A DNA stretch of 64,000 nt from DAIRET01 sp036795455 (lineage in GTDB: Bacteria; Bacteroidota; Ignavibacteria; Ignavibacteriales; Ignavibacteriaceae), in the NCBI GenBank assembly GCA_036795455.1, contig DAIRET010000002.1:1-64000 (forward strand). Direction: 5' to 3'. Position numbers and translations under genes: made by a program. The notes under the pieces were generated by a model. It searched no databases, was not told the origin of the DNA, and worked only from the letters and a program-made list of their open reading frames with translations. Shown here one piece after another: positions 38,041-46,305 of the stretch (its first letter is position 1; every line of letters starts with the position of its first letter).

Positions 38041-39126
38041 TTAAATAATGCTCTTCTTTTTTGCACTGTTTTTTAACTTGAAAATGTATGCAAGTATCTG
38101 TGCGACAGATTTATATAGACTTGCAGGTATTTCATCGCCTATGTTACAATACTTGTACAACGCTCTTGCAAGCGGAACATCCTCGAAAAGGGGGACATTA
38201 TGTTCGGCTGCAACTTTTTTAATTCTTTGTGCAACTTCGTTTATTCCTTTTGCAACTACTTTAGGAGCATTCTTTTTCCCGACTTCATATTTCAATGCAA
38301 CCGCATAGTGTGTCGGGTTTGTTATTACTACATCGGCAGTCGGCACATCCTGCATCATTCTACTTCTTGCCATTTGAAGTTGTTTGCTCTTAATTTTCCC
38401 TTTTATTAAAGGATCGCCTTCAGTTTGTTTATTCTCTTCTTTAACTTCCTGTTTCGTCATCATAAGGTCTTTTTTATGTTTGAACTTTTGGAATGCAAAA
38501 TCACCCGCAGCAATAACAACAAAAGCGAGGCAGATTTTCCAGACGAATGCTAATCCGGTATCAACCATAAAAGAAAAAACCTCGTCAACCGAAAAGTCTA
38601 TTAGACCGACAGATTGAGCAATGATATCCGATAAAACCCAGTATGCGAATAAACCGACAATAGCGAGCTTAAATAATGCTTTTACAACTTCAACCAACGA
38701 AGTAGAAGAGAAGAGAACTCTTTTCAAACCTTTCAAGGGGTTCAGTTTGGAGAATTTCGGCTGTAATGCTTTCGGAGTAATTTTAAACCCGACCTGACCA
38801 TAATTAACCGCAAGACCTATAATCATTAGTCCTACTACCACCGGTGCAACAAGCGAAACAAAAAACAGGAAACCTTTAATAGCCAAAGTTGACAGAACGT
38901 CGAAATTGATTTCAAATTCGTGTAAAGAGGAGAAGATATAAATTGAAACGAATTTTATCTGCCCGCCGATATGGCTTTGAAAAAGGGTTAACAGTCCCAT
39001 TCCCGATAAAAGTGCGGCAAAGGAAGAAAGCTCCTGGCTTTTTGCAACCTGTCCTTTTTCTCTTGATTCATTAAGACGTTTACCCGACGCTTGTTCGGTC
39101 TTTTCCTGTCCGTCAGAATTCTCCAT
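38041..39126 (-). CDS. flhB: Flagellar export protein FlhB
   Basis: 361 residues. Four membrane segments in the first 210 residues, then a cytoplasmic domain with the autocleavage motif NPTH at 270-273 (VVITNPTHYAVALKY). FlhB cleavage switches export from rod/hook to filament substrates. N-terminus EKTEQASGKRLNESREKGQV is typical. Adjacent to fliR. Confidence 0.97.
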   Translation of the reverse strand: MENSDGQEKTEQASGKRLNESREKGQVAKSQELSSFAALLSGMGLLTLFQSHIGGQIKFVSIYIFSSLHEFEINFDVLSTLAIKGFLFFVSLVAPVVVGLMIIGLAVNYGQVGFKITPKALQPKFSKLNPLKGLKRVLFSSTSLVEVVKALFKLAIVGLFAYWVLSDIIAQSVGLIDFSVDEVFSFMVDTGLAFVWKICLAFVVIAAGDFAFQKFKHKKDLMMTKQEVKEENKQTEGDPLIKGKIKSKQLQMARSRMMQDVPTADVVITNPTHYAVALKYEVGKKNAPKVVAKGINEVAQRIKKVAAEHNVPLFEDVPLARALYKYCNIGDEIPASLYKSVAQILAYIFKLKNSAKKKSII

Positions 39127-39903
39127 TTACCTGCTCATAACTGTTAAAATGTATGAAAGACCCTCCTGGTACTGTGTTAAAAGATTCCTGATTATATAAA
39201 TAGTAATCGGAGCGGCAGAAGCCATCAGCATTAAACCGAGAATCATTTTTAACGGAAGGACAACAAAAAAAACCTGCATCTGAGGGATTACTCTTGATAT
39301 AACACCCATTGCAACATGAACCAAAAAGAAAGAAACCAATACAGGAGCTGCAATTTTAATTGCAATTATAAAAACTCCCCCGGCATACTTTGCCAGTTCA
39401 GTAGCAAGGTTACCGCTAATAACGTACGTTCCAAGCGGGATAATTTTCAAAGAAGAAGAAAGCGCTTGAATAATAAAATGATGCCCGTTAATTAACAAAA
39501 AAACCAGAATTGCTACTAAATAGTAAAAATCGCCTATAATATTGTTTTCAAATTCAACCGAAGGATTAAACATAGCCGCAACACCAAAACCTGTTTCCTG
39601 CCCGGTTAACATACCTCCATAGGCAATTCCCCAGAAAACAATATTAAATGCAAAACCTATTATCATACCCGTAATTAATTCTTTTGTTCCGGTTAAAGCA
39701 AGCATTAGTAAACCTTGTTCCTGGTTAAACTGAAAATCTTTTACAAGGAACATCAGCATATATGTAATTACAATTGCAAGAAACATTTTAGCAAGTACGG
39801 GTAATGAGCCATGCCCGAATACAGGTGCAACAAATATTACGCCTGCAATCCTTAAAAAGACAAAAAGCCCGGTAATGAAATCCGATATTAAAATGTTCGT
39901 CAT
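39127..39903 (-). CDS. fliR: Flagellar export gate protein FliR
   Basis: 258 residues with about six membrane segments. FLRIAGVIFVAPVFGHGSLP, GQETGFGVAAMFNPS and the C-terminal PQMQVFFVVLPLKMILGLMLM segments fit FliR. It forms the export pore with FliP and FliQ. The start overlaps the end of fliQ by 4 bases. Confidence 0.95.
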   Translation of the reverse strand: MTNILISDFITGLFVFLRIAGVIFVAPVFGHGSLPVLAKMFLAIVITYMLMFLVKDFQFNQEQGLLMLALTGTKELITGMIIGFAFNIVFWGIAYGGMLTGQETGFGVAAMFNPSVEFENNIIGDFYYLVAILVFLLINGHHFIIQALSSSLKIIPLGTYVISGNLATELAKYAGGVFIIAIKIAAPVLVSFFLVHVAMGVISRVIPQMQVFFVVLPLKMILGLMLMASAAPITIYIIRNLLTQYQEGLSYILTVMSR

Positions 39904-40169
39904 TTTACAAGCGCCGTGAACATATTAAAATATTTTACCGTAAAAGTAACGAGCTTATCGAGTATGAACGGAAGAAGTATAATTATTACAATTGCAGTAA
40001 GAATAATTTTCGGTACAAATGTCAGCGTCATTTCATTAATTGAAGTCGCCGTCTGGAAGATCGAAATGACCACCCCTACAATAAGCGATGTCATTAAGAT
40101 TGGAAGCAGTAAAAGCATTGTAGTAAAAAAAATGTCCGATAAAATTTCAGTAATAAGTTCAACCGTCAT
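39900..40169 (-). CDS. fliQ: Flagellar export gate protein FliQ
   Basis: 89 residues with two membrane helices. The pattern LLLLPILMTSLIVGVVISIFQTATSINEMTL followed by VPKIILTAIVII is typical. It is part of the FliPQR export pore, located between fliP and fliR. Confidence 0.95.
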   Translation of the reverse strand: MTVELITEILSDIFFTTMLLLLPILMTSLIVGVVISIFQTATSINEMTLTFVPKIILTAIVIIILLPFILDKLVTFTVKYFNMFTALVK

Positions 40170-40170
40170 A

Positions 40171-40938
40171 TCAATTAAAACTCCTTATTAAAGAACCTAT
40201 AACAAGGTTCCATCCATCAACAAGAACAAACAATAATATTTTAAATGGAAGCGAGATCATCATAGGGGGAAGCATCATCATACCCATAGACATTAAAACG
40301 CTTGCCACCATCATATCGATAATTAAAAAAGGAATAAACATGAAAAAACCGATAATAAAACCTGCGCGTAATTCGCTTAGAACAAAAGCCGGAATAAGGA
40401 CGTAAGTAGGAAGTGCTTCGCGTGTTTCCGGTCTTGTGGAACTCGATAAACTTACGAACAATTCAAGGTCTTCATCCCTAACGTTCTTAAACATAAACTG
40501 CCTGATAGGTTCAATCCCTTTATTATAAGCGGAATCCATGGTGATTTTTCCGTCCATGTACGGCTTTAGAGCTTCGTCATTCACCTGGTTCCAGGTTGGC
40601 GCCATTAAAAAAAAAGTAATAAAAAGAGCGATTCCCGCCAGTAATTGATTCGGCGGCATCTGTGCGGTTCCAAGTGCGTTCTTCAAAAAATGGAATACGA
40701 TTATCATCCTTAAAAATGATGTTGTCATTATCATTATCGAAGGAGCCAGCGAAAGGATTGTCAACAGCAGCAGTAACTGAATTGTTGTAGAAATATCCTG
40801 CGGGCTGTCCGACGTACCCACATCAATACCGATTTTCGGAAGAGCTACGGTCGGATTTTGCTGCGCTTCGGCTACACCCTGGAAAAGTATTATAACCAGC
40901 AAAATGAGAAATGAGAGTTTTATATAATTCTGTTTCAT
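40171..40938 (-). CDS. fliP: Flagellar export gate protein FliP
   Basis: 255 residues with an N-terminal signal-like segment. TSFLRMIIVFHFLKNALGTAQMPPNQLLAGIALFITFF and DMMVASVLMSMGMMMLPP are highly characteristic. FliP is the main pore-forming subunit of the flagellar type III gate. It overlaps fliO by 4 bases. Confidence 0.97.
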   Translation of the reverse strand: MKQNYIKLSFLILLVIILFQGVAEAQQNPTVALPKIGIDVGTSDSPQDISTTIQLLLLLTILSLAPSIMIMTTSFLRMIIVFHFLKNALGTAQMPPNQLLAGIALFITFFLMAPTWNQVNDEALKPYMDGKITMDSAYNKGIEPIRQFMFKNVRDEDLELFVSLSSSTRPETREALPTYVLIPAFVLSELRAGFIIGFFMFIPFLIIDMMVASVLMSMGMMMLPPMMISLPFKILLFVLVDGWNLVIGSLIRSFN

Positions 40939-41279
40939 TTGCGTATAATACTTCTTTTCAATAATTCCCAGACGTTTTCATTTGCAACCTGCCCCGTGTT
41001 TTCAACTTCATCAATACCGGCAGGTTCATCAAGTTTATCAATTAAGGAAATTGAATGATCGGAAATTCCTAAAAGATAGTATTTGTCTTTAAGTCTAATC
41101 AACGAAACAAACTTCTTCGGCATTAACGGCTGGACAGTAATAACCTTCACGGCAAATTTTTGATTCGGGCTAAACCTATTAAAAAGAACATATTTTTTTA
41201 TCAAAAACACGAGTATATAAAAAATGCCTAGAAGAATCCCGAGAACAAGGAATACTTTAGTAATTTCCCATGCGCCCAT
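40935..41279 (-). CDS. fliO: FliO-like flagellar export protein
   Basis: 114 residues. One N-terminal membrane helix (VFLVLGILLGIFYILVFLI) is followed by a short cytoplasmic domain with VQPLMPKKFVSLIRLKDKYYLLGISDHSISLI, as in FliO. FliO helps FliP assemble. Position between fliN and fliP supports the assignment despite weak sequence conservation of the family. Confidence 0.85.
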   Translation of the reverse strand: MGAWEITKVFLVLGILLGIFYILVFLIKKYVLFNRFSPNQKFAVKVITVQPLMPKKFVSLIRLKDKYYLLGISDHSISLIDKLDEPAGIDEVENTGQVANENVWELLKRSIIRK

Positions 41280-41675
41280 TTAAATTCCTTTAATCCTGTC
41301 TGCTGTATCAACAAGGTTTGTAATTCTTATCCCGAAGTGTTTATCCATAACAACCACTTCACCTTCGGCAATTTTTTTGTTGTTCACATAAACGTCAACG
41401 GGTTCACTTGCTAATTTTTCAAGTTCGATTACATAACCCCGTTCAAGTTCAAGAATTTCTTTAATCTGCATTTTTGTTCTTCCGAGTTCAATGTAAACCG
41501 TTAAACTCAAATCTTTAAGGAATTCCATTCTATCTTCACCAAGAAAACCGGTTTTATAAGATTCGTTAAACTGCGGAAAATCAGCTTTGGAAGCGCTTAT
41601 AATTGAATTCGCATCCATGGACTGGTTCGCCGTATTTTCACTCTGTTGTTCGGTATTCATGTTCTGATTATCCAT
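41280..41675 (-). CDS. fliN: Flagellar motor switch protein FliN
   Basis: 131 residues. A Asn/Gln/Ser-rich N-terminal extension (about 40 residues) precedes the SpoA domain: LSLTVYIELGRTKMQIKEILELERGYVIELEKLASEPVDVYVNNKKIAEGEVVV. It builds the C-ring with FliM and FliG, one base before fliO. Confidence 0.96.
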   Translation of the reverse strand: MDNQNMNTEQQSENTANQSMDANSIISASKADFPQFNESYKTGFLGEDRMEFLKDLSLTVYIELGRTKMQIKEILELERGYVIELEKLASEPVDVYVNNKKIAEGEVVVMDKHFGIRITNLVDTADRIKGI

Positions 41676-41690
41676 ACTTTTGCACCTAAT

Positions 41691-42671
41691 TTATTTTATT
41701 TTTTTTACTGCTCTACTTGTTACTTTAACTGCTTTATGACCGTTGACAACTCCGGGTATACCGTAAAAAAGAGGTTTGTTATCTACTTTAACCGTTACTT
41801 CATCACCGGTTTTCCCGTTTGTTAGAATCACGTCTCCTTTTTCCAAACTCATTAGGTTTTTAAGAGAAATTGAAGCGGTTGTAAATTCTACATTCACATA
41901 AATCTCTGCTTTTTTTAGGTTGTCAACAATCAACGCTTTTGCGGTATTACCCGAAAATTTTGATGTTCTGGTTGTGTTAAAACTCTGGGTTGCCAGTTTG
42001 CTTAAAACCGAATCAAAAGCATAAGTAGCATAACATAGATTTAACAAACTTTTTGTTTCCCCGATATTGATTTCGCAGGTTATTATAAGCACGCTGTCGC
42101 TTTGTGATGTAATCTGGACAAAATCGATGTCCGATTCAAAACTGCCGATAATAAAGTTGTAGTTATCAATTTGCATCCATGCTTTTTTCAGTTCCTGCAT
42201 TACTCTTTCAACAAAGATGTATAATACTTTCTGTTCAATCGGAGTAATAACTTTTGACGTTTTAGTCCCTTTACCGTTACCGCCCAAAAGCCTGTCAACA
42301 AGTATTAGTGCAAGTTCGGGGCTTAATTCCAGAACACCTTTTATATCGGTATTTTTAATATCGAAAGTAAAAAGGCATGCCGGGTTTGAAACAGAAAGGA
42401 TGTATTCCGAATAGTAAATCTGGTCAACCGAAGTAATGTTGATATTGACTATCGATTGAAGTTTGGTCATTAAAAACGAGCTTAAACCTTCCGAAAAGTT
42501 TTCGTGAAGACTTTTTATTGTTCTTAACTGGTTTTTGGAAATTCTATTGGGAAGACGGAAATCATAAAGCATCGCCTCTTTTTCAGGTTCATACTCTGCT
42601 CCTTTTTCTCCACCTGTTTGAATTTTTCCAAGCAGTTGATCAATTTCTTGTTGTGATAGTATTTCAGCCAT
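41691..42671 (-). CDS. fliM: Flagellar motor switch protein FliM
   Basis: 326 residues. The N-terminal EILSQQEIDQLLGKI is the CheY-P binding motif. The middle domain includes FSEGLSSFLMTKLQSIVNI, and the C-terminal SpoA domain is at about 250-320. Phospho-CheY docks here to reverse rotation. It lies between fliL and fliN. Confidence 0.96.
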   Translation of the reverse strand: MAEILSQQEIDQLLGKIQTGGEKGAEYEPEKEAMLYDFRLPNRISKNQLRTIKSLHENFSEGLSSFLMTKLQSIVNINITSVDQIYYSEYILSVSNPACLFTFDIKNTDIKGVLELSPELALILVDRLLGGNGKGTKTSKVITPIEQKVLYIFVERVMQELKKAWMQIDNYNFIIGSFESDIDFVQITSQSDSVLIITCEINIGETKSLLNLCYATYAFDSVLSKLATQSFNTTRTSKFSGNTAKALIVDNLKKAEIYVNVEFTTASISLKNLMSLEKGDVILTNGKTGDEVTVKVDNKPLFYGIPGVVNGHKAVKVTSRAVKKIK

Positions 42672-42677
42672 ATTTTT

Positions 42678-43229
42678 TTACTGTATTATGTATTTCGTAA
42701 AATAGACATTGCTAATTTTCAGGTTGCCGAACTTTGCCATAACATTATTGGCAAGTTCGGTTTTTAATGTATCTTTATACCCGACTTTCCCCACTTCTAA
42801 AAGTGTTTTATTTGACAGCGTATTGATAATAATATCTTTAACTATCAATTCTTTTTCTTTTAATTCTTGAAGTTGTTTCTCGTCCGGCATATCGAAGCTA
42901 ACCGAAGTAAGCATCAATTTTTGACCGTTTGTTCCGGCTGGATTAACTATTATATCGTCAAAAGACGCAATAAATTTTCCTATTTCGGTTGTCTTATTTT
43001 TAGATTGAGCCGACTTTTCAGTTTTTGCCTCACCCGGTTTACTCTCTTTTATTACTTCCGGTTGAATTCTATTCATCAGCACATTTGCCGTTACAAAATA
43101 AACCGCTACCAGCTGGATAATAAAAAGGGGTAACCCTATGATTAACACTTTAGGATTGAATTTTGAAACCTTTTCCGGTTCGGGACTGCTGTTCTCCACT
43201 AATTCCTGAATATTCTCGTTTTCACTCAT
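42678..43229 (-). CDS. fliL: Flagellar basal body-associated protein FliL
   Basis: 183 residues. A cytoplasmic N-terminus (about 26 residues), one membrane helix (VLIIGLPLFIIQLVAVYFV) and a Lys/Ser-rich linker precede the periplasmic FliL domain (FDDIIVNPAGT, ...LLEVGKVGYKDTLKTEL). FliL associates with stator units. First gene of the export block. Confidence 0.93.
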   Translation of the reverse strand: MSENENIQELVENSSPEPEKVSKFNPKVLIIGLPLFIIQLVAVYFVTANVLMNRIQPEVIKESKPGEAKTEKSAQSKNKTTEIGKFIASFDDIIVNPAGTNGQKLMLTSVSFDMPDEKQLQELKEKELIVKDIIINTLSNKTLLEVGKVGYKDTLKTELANNVMAKFGNLKISNVYFTKYIIQ

Positions 43230-43257
43230 TTTTTATCTTTTTTTTTACTGAAAAGAT

Positions 43258-43272
43258 TCAATAGATGTGCCA
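43258..43272 (-). promoter_or_regulatory. Likely sigma-54 promoter of the fliL block
   Basis: On the minus strand TGGCAC-ATCTA-TTGAA matches the sigma-54 consensus TGGCAC-N5-TTGC at all of the -24 half and at TTG of the -12 half; the final C is an A. It lies about 29 bases upstream of fliL, leaving a leader of about 17 bases, and just after the flgE terminator. Sigma-54 use in this genome is supported by the regulator at the left edge. Confidence 0.55.
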
Positions 43273-43412
43273 TAGCGGGGAATTTTAGTTTCTTTTGAAA
43301 AACTAAATTTTTCTAATCATTTGGAATATGGGGAAAGATGGAAGTGGTTAATATTGAACAAATGCCGATTTTTGTATTACTCTCCGTAAAACAAAACCGG
43401 ATCGTAATAACA

Positions 43413-43452
43413 ACAAAAAAATAAGCAAAGGGATGGTGTTGTTCCATCCCTT
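43413..43452 (-). terminator. Intrinsic terminator downstream of flgE
   Basis: The 9-base perfect stem AAGGGATGG / CCATCCCTT (43428-43436 and 43444-43452) is followed on the minus strand by a seven-T run within TTATTTTTTTG, starting 22 bases after the flgE stop. This is a classic terminator ending the flgB-flgE block. Confidence 0.88.
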
Positions 43453-43474
43453 CACAGTCACTTGTCTAATTAAT

Positions 43475-45115
43475 CTATCTTACAAGATTGGTAATTTCTT
43501 GCAGTAGTGAATCCGAAACCGTAATCACTCTTGCATTAGCCTGGAAACCTCTTTGAGAAACGATCATCCTTGTAAATTCCTCCGAAAGGTCGACGTTCGA
43601 TTGCTCTAATGCACCGGACTGAATAGTAGTTTGTGTTGATTCACCGGGGTCGCCAATAAACGGGGCACCCGAGTTAGCAGAAACTGTATATAGGTTATCG
43701 CCTATGCTTGACAAACCGTTCAAGTTGGGGAACGTTGCTACTAAAATTTGAGCTAAGTTTCTTGAAGCACCGTTTGAGAATATTCCAACTATGTAACCGT
43801 ACTGGTCAATACTTAAGTTTGATAAAAATGCTGATGCTGAACCGTTCTGATTCAGTGCAGAAACAACCGGGTTAGCAGATGTCTGTGTAATACCGCCGAA
43901 TGAAGAACCGAAATTTAGTTCTATATTCTGAGAGCTTGCACCGCCTGCAGGAGTATAACTTAATACCGGGGGATTCGGAGAAATTGTATTTACAGAACCA
44001 TCAGGGTTAAATGAAATCGTTCCGGAGTTGTTGCTTAATCCGCCGCTTGAACTTGGAATAGATGCCGACCAATTCCAGTTGTTGGCAGATGTCTTTGTAA
44101 ACTTTATTGACAATGTATGCGAAGCACCCAACGAGTCGAAGATTGTTACTGTTCCGGTAACAACGTTAACTGCCCTGTTGGCGTCTACTGTTGAACTCAA
44201 AGTTGTAGTGTTGTTAGTTTGGGTTACTGTAGTAGGATCAAAGTTGAAATTGATTCCAAGAGTTGTATCCTGGATTTGGATTGCTGCTGGAGCGGCTCCG
44301 TTCATTGTTAACATATCTCCAGTTGCGGGATCAAACACCGCGGTAACAGGACCGCCTGTCAATATCGGTGCGCCCGGATTTGATTTATCTGTTAATGTAT
44401 AAGCAATATCGTATGTGTCGGCTGCGGTTTTAGTATAAGTAACGCTGAAAGAATACTCTCTGCCCGATTCATCATAAATGGTATTAGCATCTGTAGTTGT
44501 ATCACCAATTGCCAGTGCAGAATTAATGTTTCCACTTTGAATATACTCTTCGGAACGTGTTATGAATGAATTACTGCTTAAGTTTCCACCCCAGTTGATA
44601 TTTGTTGTTGCAACTGCAGGCAGCCTTAAATTAGGATCAATAATAACATCCTGTAAATTATTCCCGGGAGGAACAACGCCGTCTTCGGTAGCAACTTTAC
44701 CTTGAACAATTGCACCGTTCTGCGGATTAACAAGTTTACCGTTAGCATCAAACATGAATGCACCGGCTCTGGAATAAAATGTTTCTCCGTTGCTTTTAAG
44801 TATAAATAGTCCATCACCCTGAAGTGCAAGGTCTGTAAGAACTCCAGTTCTTTCAAATGTTCCTTGAGCCCAGTTACGGTCGATTGAGTTGACTTTCATA
44901 CCAAGACCGATTTGATAAGTGTTTGTACCGCCAGAGCCTTCGGAAGGGTTGGTTCCGTATCTAACAAACTGGTTGAATGTATCGCTGAATGTAATTCTTG
45001 AACCTTTGAACCCGATAGAGTTCACGTTTGCAATATTATTACCAATTACATCAAGCATTGATTGATGATTTTTAAGTCCGGATACACCGGCGAAGAGAGA
45101 ATTAATAAGTGACAT
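43475..45115 (-). CDS. flgE: Flagellar hook protein FlgE
   Basis: 546 residues. The N-terminal SLINSLFAGVSGLKNHQSMLDVIGNNIANVNSIGFKGSRI and the C-terminal GALEQSNVDLSEEFTRMIVSQRGFQANARVI are canonical. A Thr/Ser/Asn-rich middle (200-420) forms the variable outer domains. It has a strong SD (TAGGAGG) and a 103-base structured leader separating it from the TIGR02530-type gene. It is the last gene of its block. Confidence 0.96.
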   Translation of the reverse strand: MSLINSLFAGVSGLKNHQSMLDVIGNNIANVNSIGFKGSRITFSDTFNQFVRYGTNPSEGSGGTNTYQIGLGMKVNSIDRNWAQGTFERTGVLTDLALQGDGLFILKSNGETFYSRAGAFMFDANGKLVNPQNGAIVQGKVATEDGVVPPGNNLQDVIIDPNLRLPAVATTNINWGGNLSSNSFITRSEEYIQSGNINSALAIGDTTTDANTIYDESGREYSFSVTYTKTAADTYDIAYTLTDKSNPGAPILTGGPVTAVFDPATGDMLTMNGAAPAAIQIQDTTLGINFNFDPTTVTQTNNTTTLSSTVDANRAVNVVTGTVTIFDSLGASHTLSIKFTKTSANNWNWSASIPSSSGGLSNNSGTISFNPDGSVNTISPNPPVLSYTPAGGASSQNIELNFGSSFGGITQTSANPVVSALNQNGSASAFLSNLSIDQYGYIVGIFSNGASRNLAQILVATFPNLNGLSSIGDNLYTVSANSGAPFIGDPGESTQTTIQSGALEQSNVDLSEEFTRMIVSQRGFQANARVITVSDSLLQEITNLVR

Positions 45116-45148
45116 TGTAACCTCCTAAGGATTATTTTGTTAAATTTA

Positions 45149-45203
45149 GTTCAATCTCTGTCAGTCGATTGAACCGGGGAGCGTCCTTACAAGGTCCCGC
45201 TCC
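45149..45203 (-). promoter_or_regulatory. Two hairpins in the flgE mRNA leader
   Basis: Two inverted repeats lie in the 103-base flgE leader. The first encountered on the RNA is GGAGCG / CGCTCC (45198-45203 and 45178-45183) with an inner CCTT/AAGG; the second is a perfect 8-base GTTCAATC / GATTGAAC (45167-45174 and 45149-45156). Neither is followed by a T run. Several GGA triplets, including that in the SD, are exposed. Possible post-transcriptional control of hook synthesis; CsrA is encoded nearby. Confidence 0.55.
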
Positions 45204-45218
45204 GTGCTGTTTATTAAA

Positions 45219-45596
45219 CTATGCGAATACTACTGTATCTATATTTGTAAAAACTTTATCTTCCTGTCCAGACAAATCCATTGCTGTAATAACCGTTCTA
45301 TTAGGGATGTTCACTATAAATGCCGTCTGGTCAAGCATTACCAATGAATCTTTTGCTCCTTTTGATTCAGCTTTTTCTACTGCTTCATTCAACTTATTCA
45401 ACGATCCTTCGTTAAGCTGAATATTCCTTGCTTCCAATCTTTTTGAAGCGTGGCTCGAAAATCTAAGTTTATCAAGCTCTGTTTTAAATATGCTGCCGAA
45501 TTCATCGCTTTTAGCTTCCTGCCGTTTAGGAGCAATTATATCGTCCTGATTTATCGGTATAAAGGGGACTTTAATCCCGTTTATAATTTCACTCAC
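45219..45596 (-). CDS. TIGR02530-family flagellar operon protein
   Basis: 125 residues. The C-terminal part, LRFSSHASKRLEARNIQLNE ... KAESKGAKDSLVMLDQTAFIVNIPNRTVITAMD ... VFTNIDTVV, is the conserved TIGR02530 pattern. It is found between flgD and flgE in many flagellar operons; the function is not established, probably related to hook assembly. It overlaps flgD by 4 bases. Confidence 0.92.
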   Translation of the reverse strand: MSEIINGIKVPFIPINQDDIIAPKRQEAKSDEFGSIFKTELDKLRFSSHASKRLEARNIQLNEGSLNKLNEAVEKAESKGAKDSLVMLDQTAFIVNIPNRTVITAMDLSGQEDKVFTNIDTVVFA

Positions 45597-46294
45597 TTTC
45601 CACCTCCGTATGGGTTTGAGTTCGAATTTGTATTCAAAATTTCAAGGATATCCGATAATGAATATTCTACACCGTTTACAATCAATCTTGTACCGTCTTC
45701 AGTGAATTTTATCGAGTCTATCGGACCTATTCTATACATTGTTACATTTATGTTTTGATTTTCCGAGTTCCTTGCGTCTACTTCAAAAGTGTATTCACCA
45801 ATTGGAACTTTTTCACCGTTATTATCGGTAAAATCCCAGGAAAGTTTATGGTCTCCCGAAAGATTTGGTAAATTATTTATAGTTTTTACGATGTTTCCGT
45901 ACTTGTCGTACACTTTTATTGTAACATTTTCTGCGTTTGATGGAAGCGTATAACCAAGCGAAATGCTTTCCTGTCCTTTGTAAGTAAGATTTGAACCTTC
46001 AATTTTAACTTCTTTACCAATCAATGCTGCTGTTAAAGTATTGTTTATCGACTGCGTTAACTGATAGTTTGCATTAATACTTGTATCTAACGATGTATTC
46101 ATATTCGTTAATTGCTCCAGCGAGCTGAACTGTGCAAGCTGAGCTGCAAACTCGGTTCCATCCATCGGTTCGAGAGGGTCCTGGTTTTTTAACTGCATCA
46201 GCATTAATTTCATAAAATCATCTTTACCGAGTACAGATTTCCCTTTAACTGAATCAACATTTGTATTTCCAACTGAAACTATTGAATCAAACAT
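45593..46294 (-). CDS. flgD: Flagellar hook-capping protein FlgD
   Basis: 233 residues. The N-terminal LGKDDFMKLMLMQLKNQDPLEPMDGTEFAAQLAQFSSLEQLTNMN is diagnostic, followed by Ig-like/TUDOR domains with the FlgD Ig-like DGNG-type motif DFTDNNGEKVPIGEYTFEV. It caps the growing hook. It follows fliK by 11 bases. Confidence 0.96.
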   Translation of the reverse strand: MFDSIVSVGNTNVDSVKGKSVLGKDDFMKLMLMQLKNQDPLEPMDGTEFAAQLAQFSSLEQLTNMNTSLDTSINANYQLTQSINNTLTAALIGKEVKIEGSNLTYKGQESISLGYTLPSNAENVTIKVYDKYGNIVKTINNLPNLSGDHKLSWDFTDNNGEKVPIGEYTFEVDARNSENQNINVTMYRIGPIDSIKFTEDGTRLIVNGVEYSLSDILEILNTNSNSNPYGGGK

Positions 46295-46305
46295 CTTAAA
46301 CTCCT

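Noticed and set aside
43340..43365. Sigma-28-like GCCGAT on the plus strand in the flgE-fliL gap
   Set aside because: It points away from both neighbouring genes, with no -35 match.
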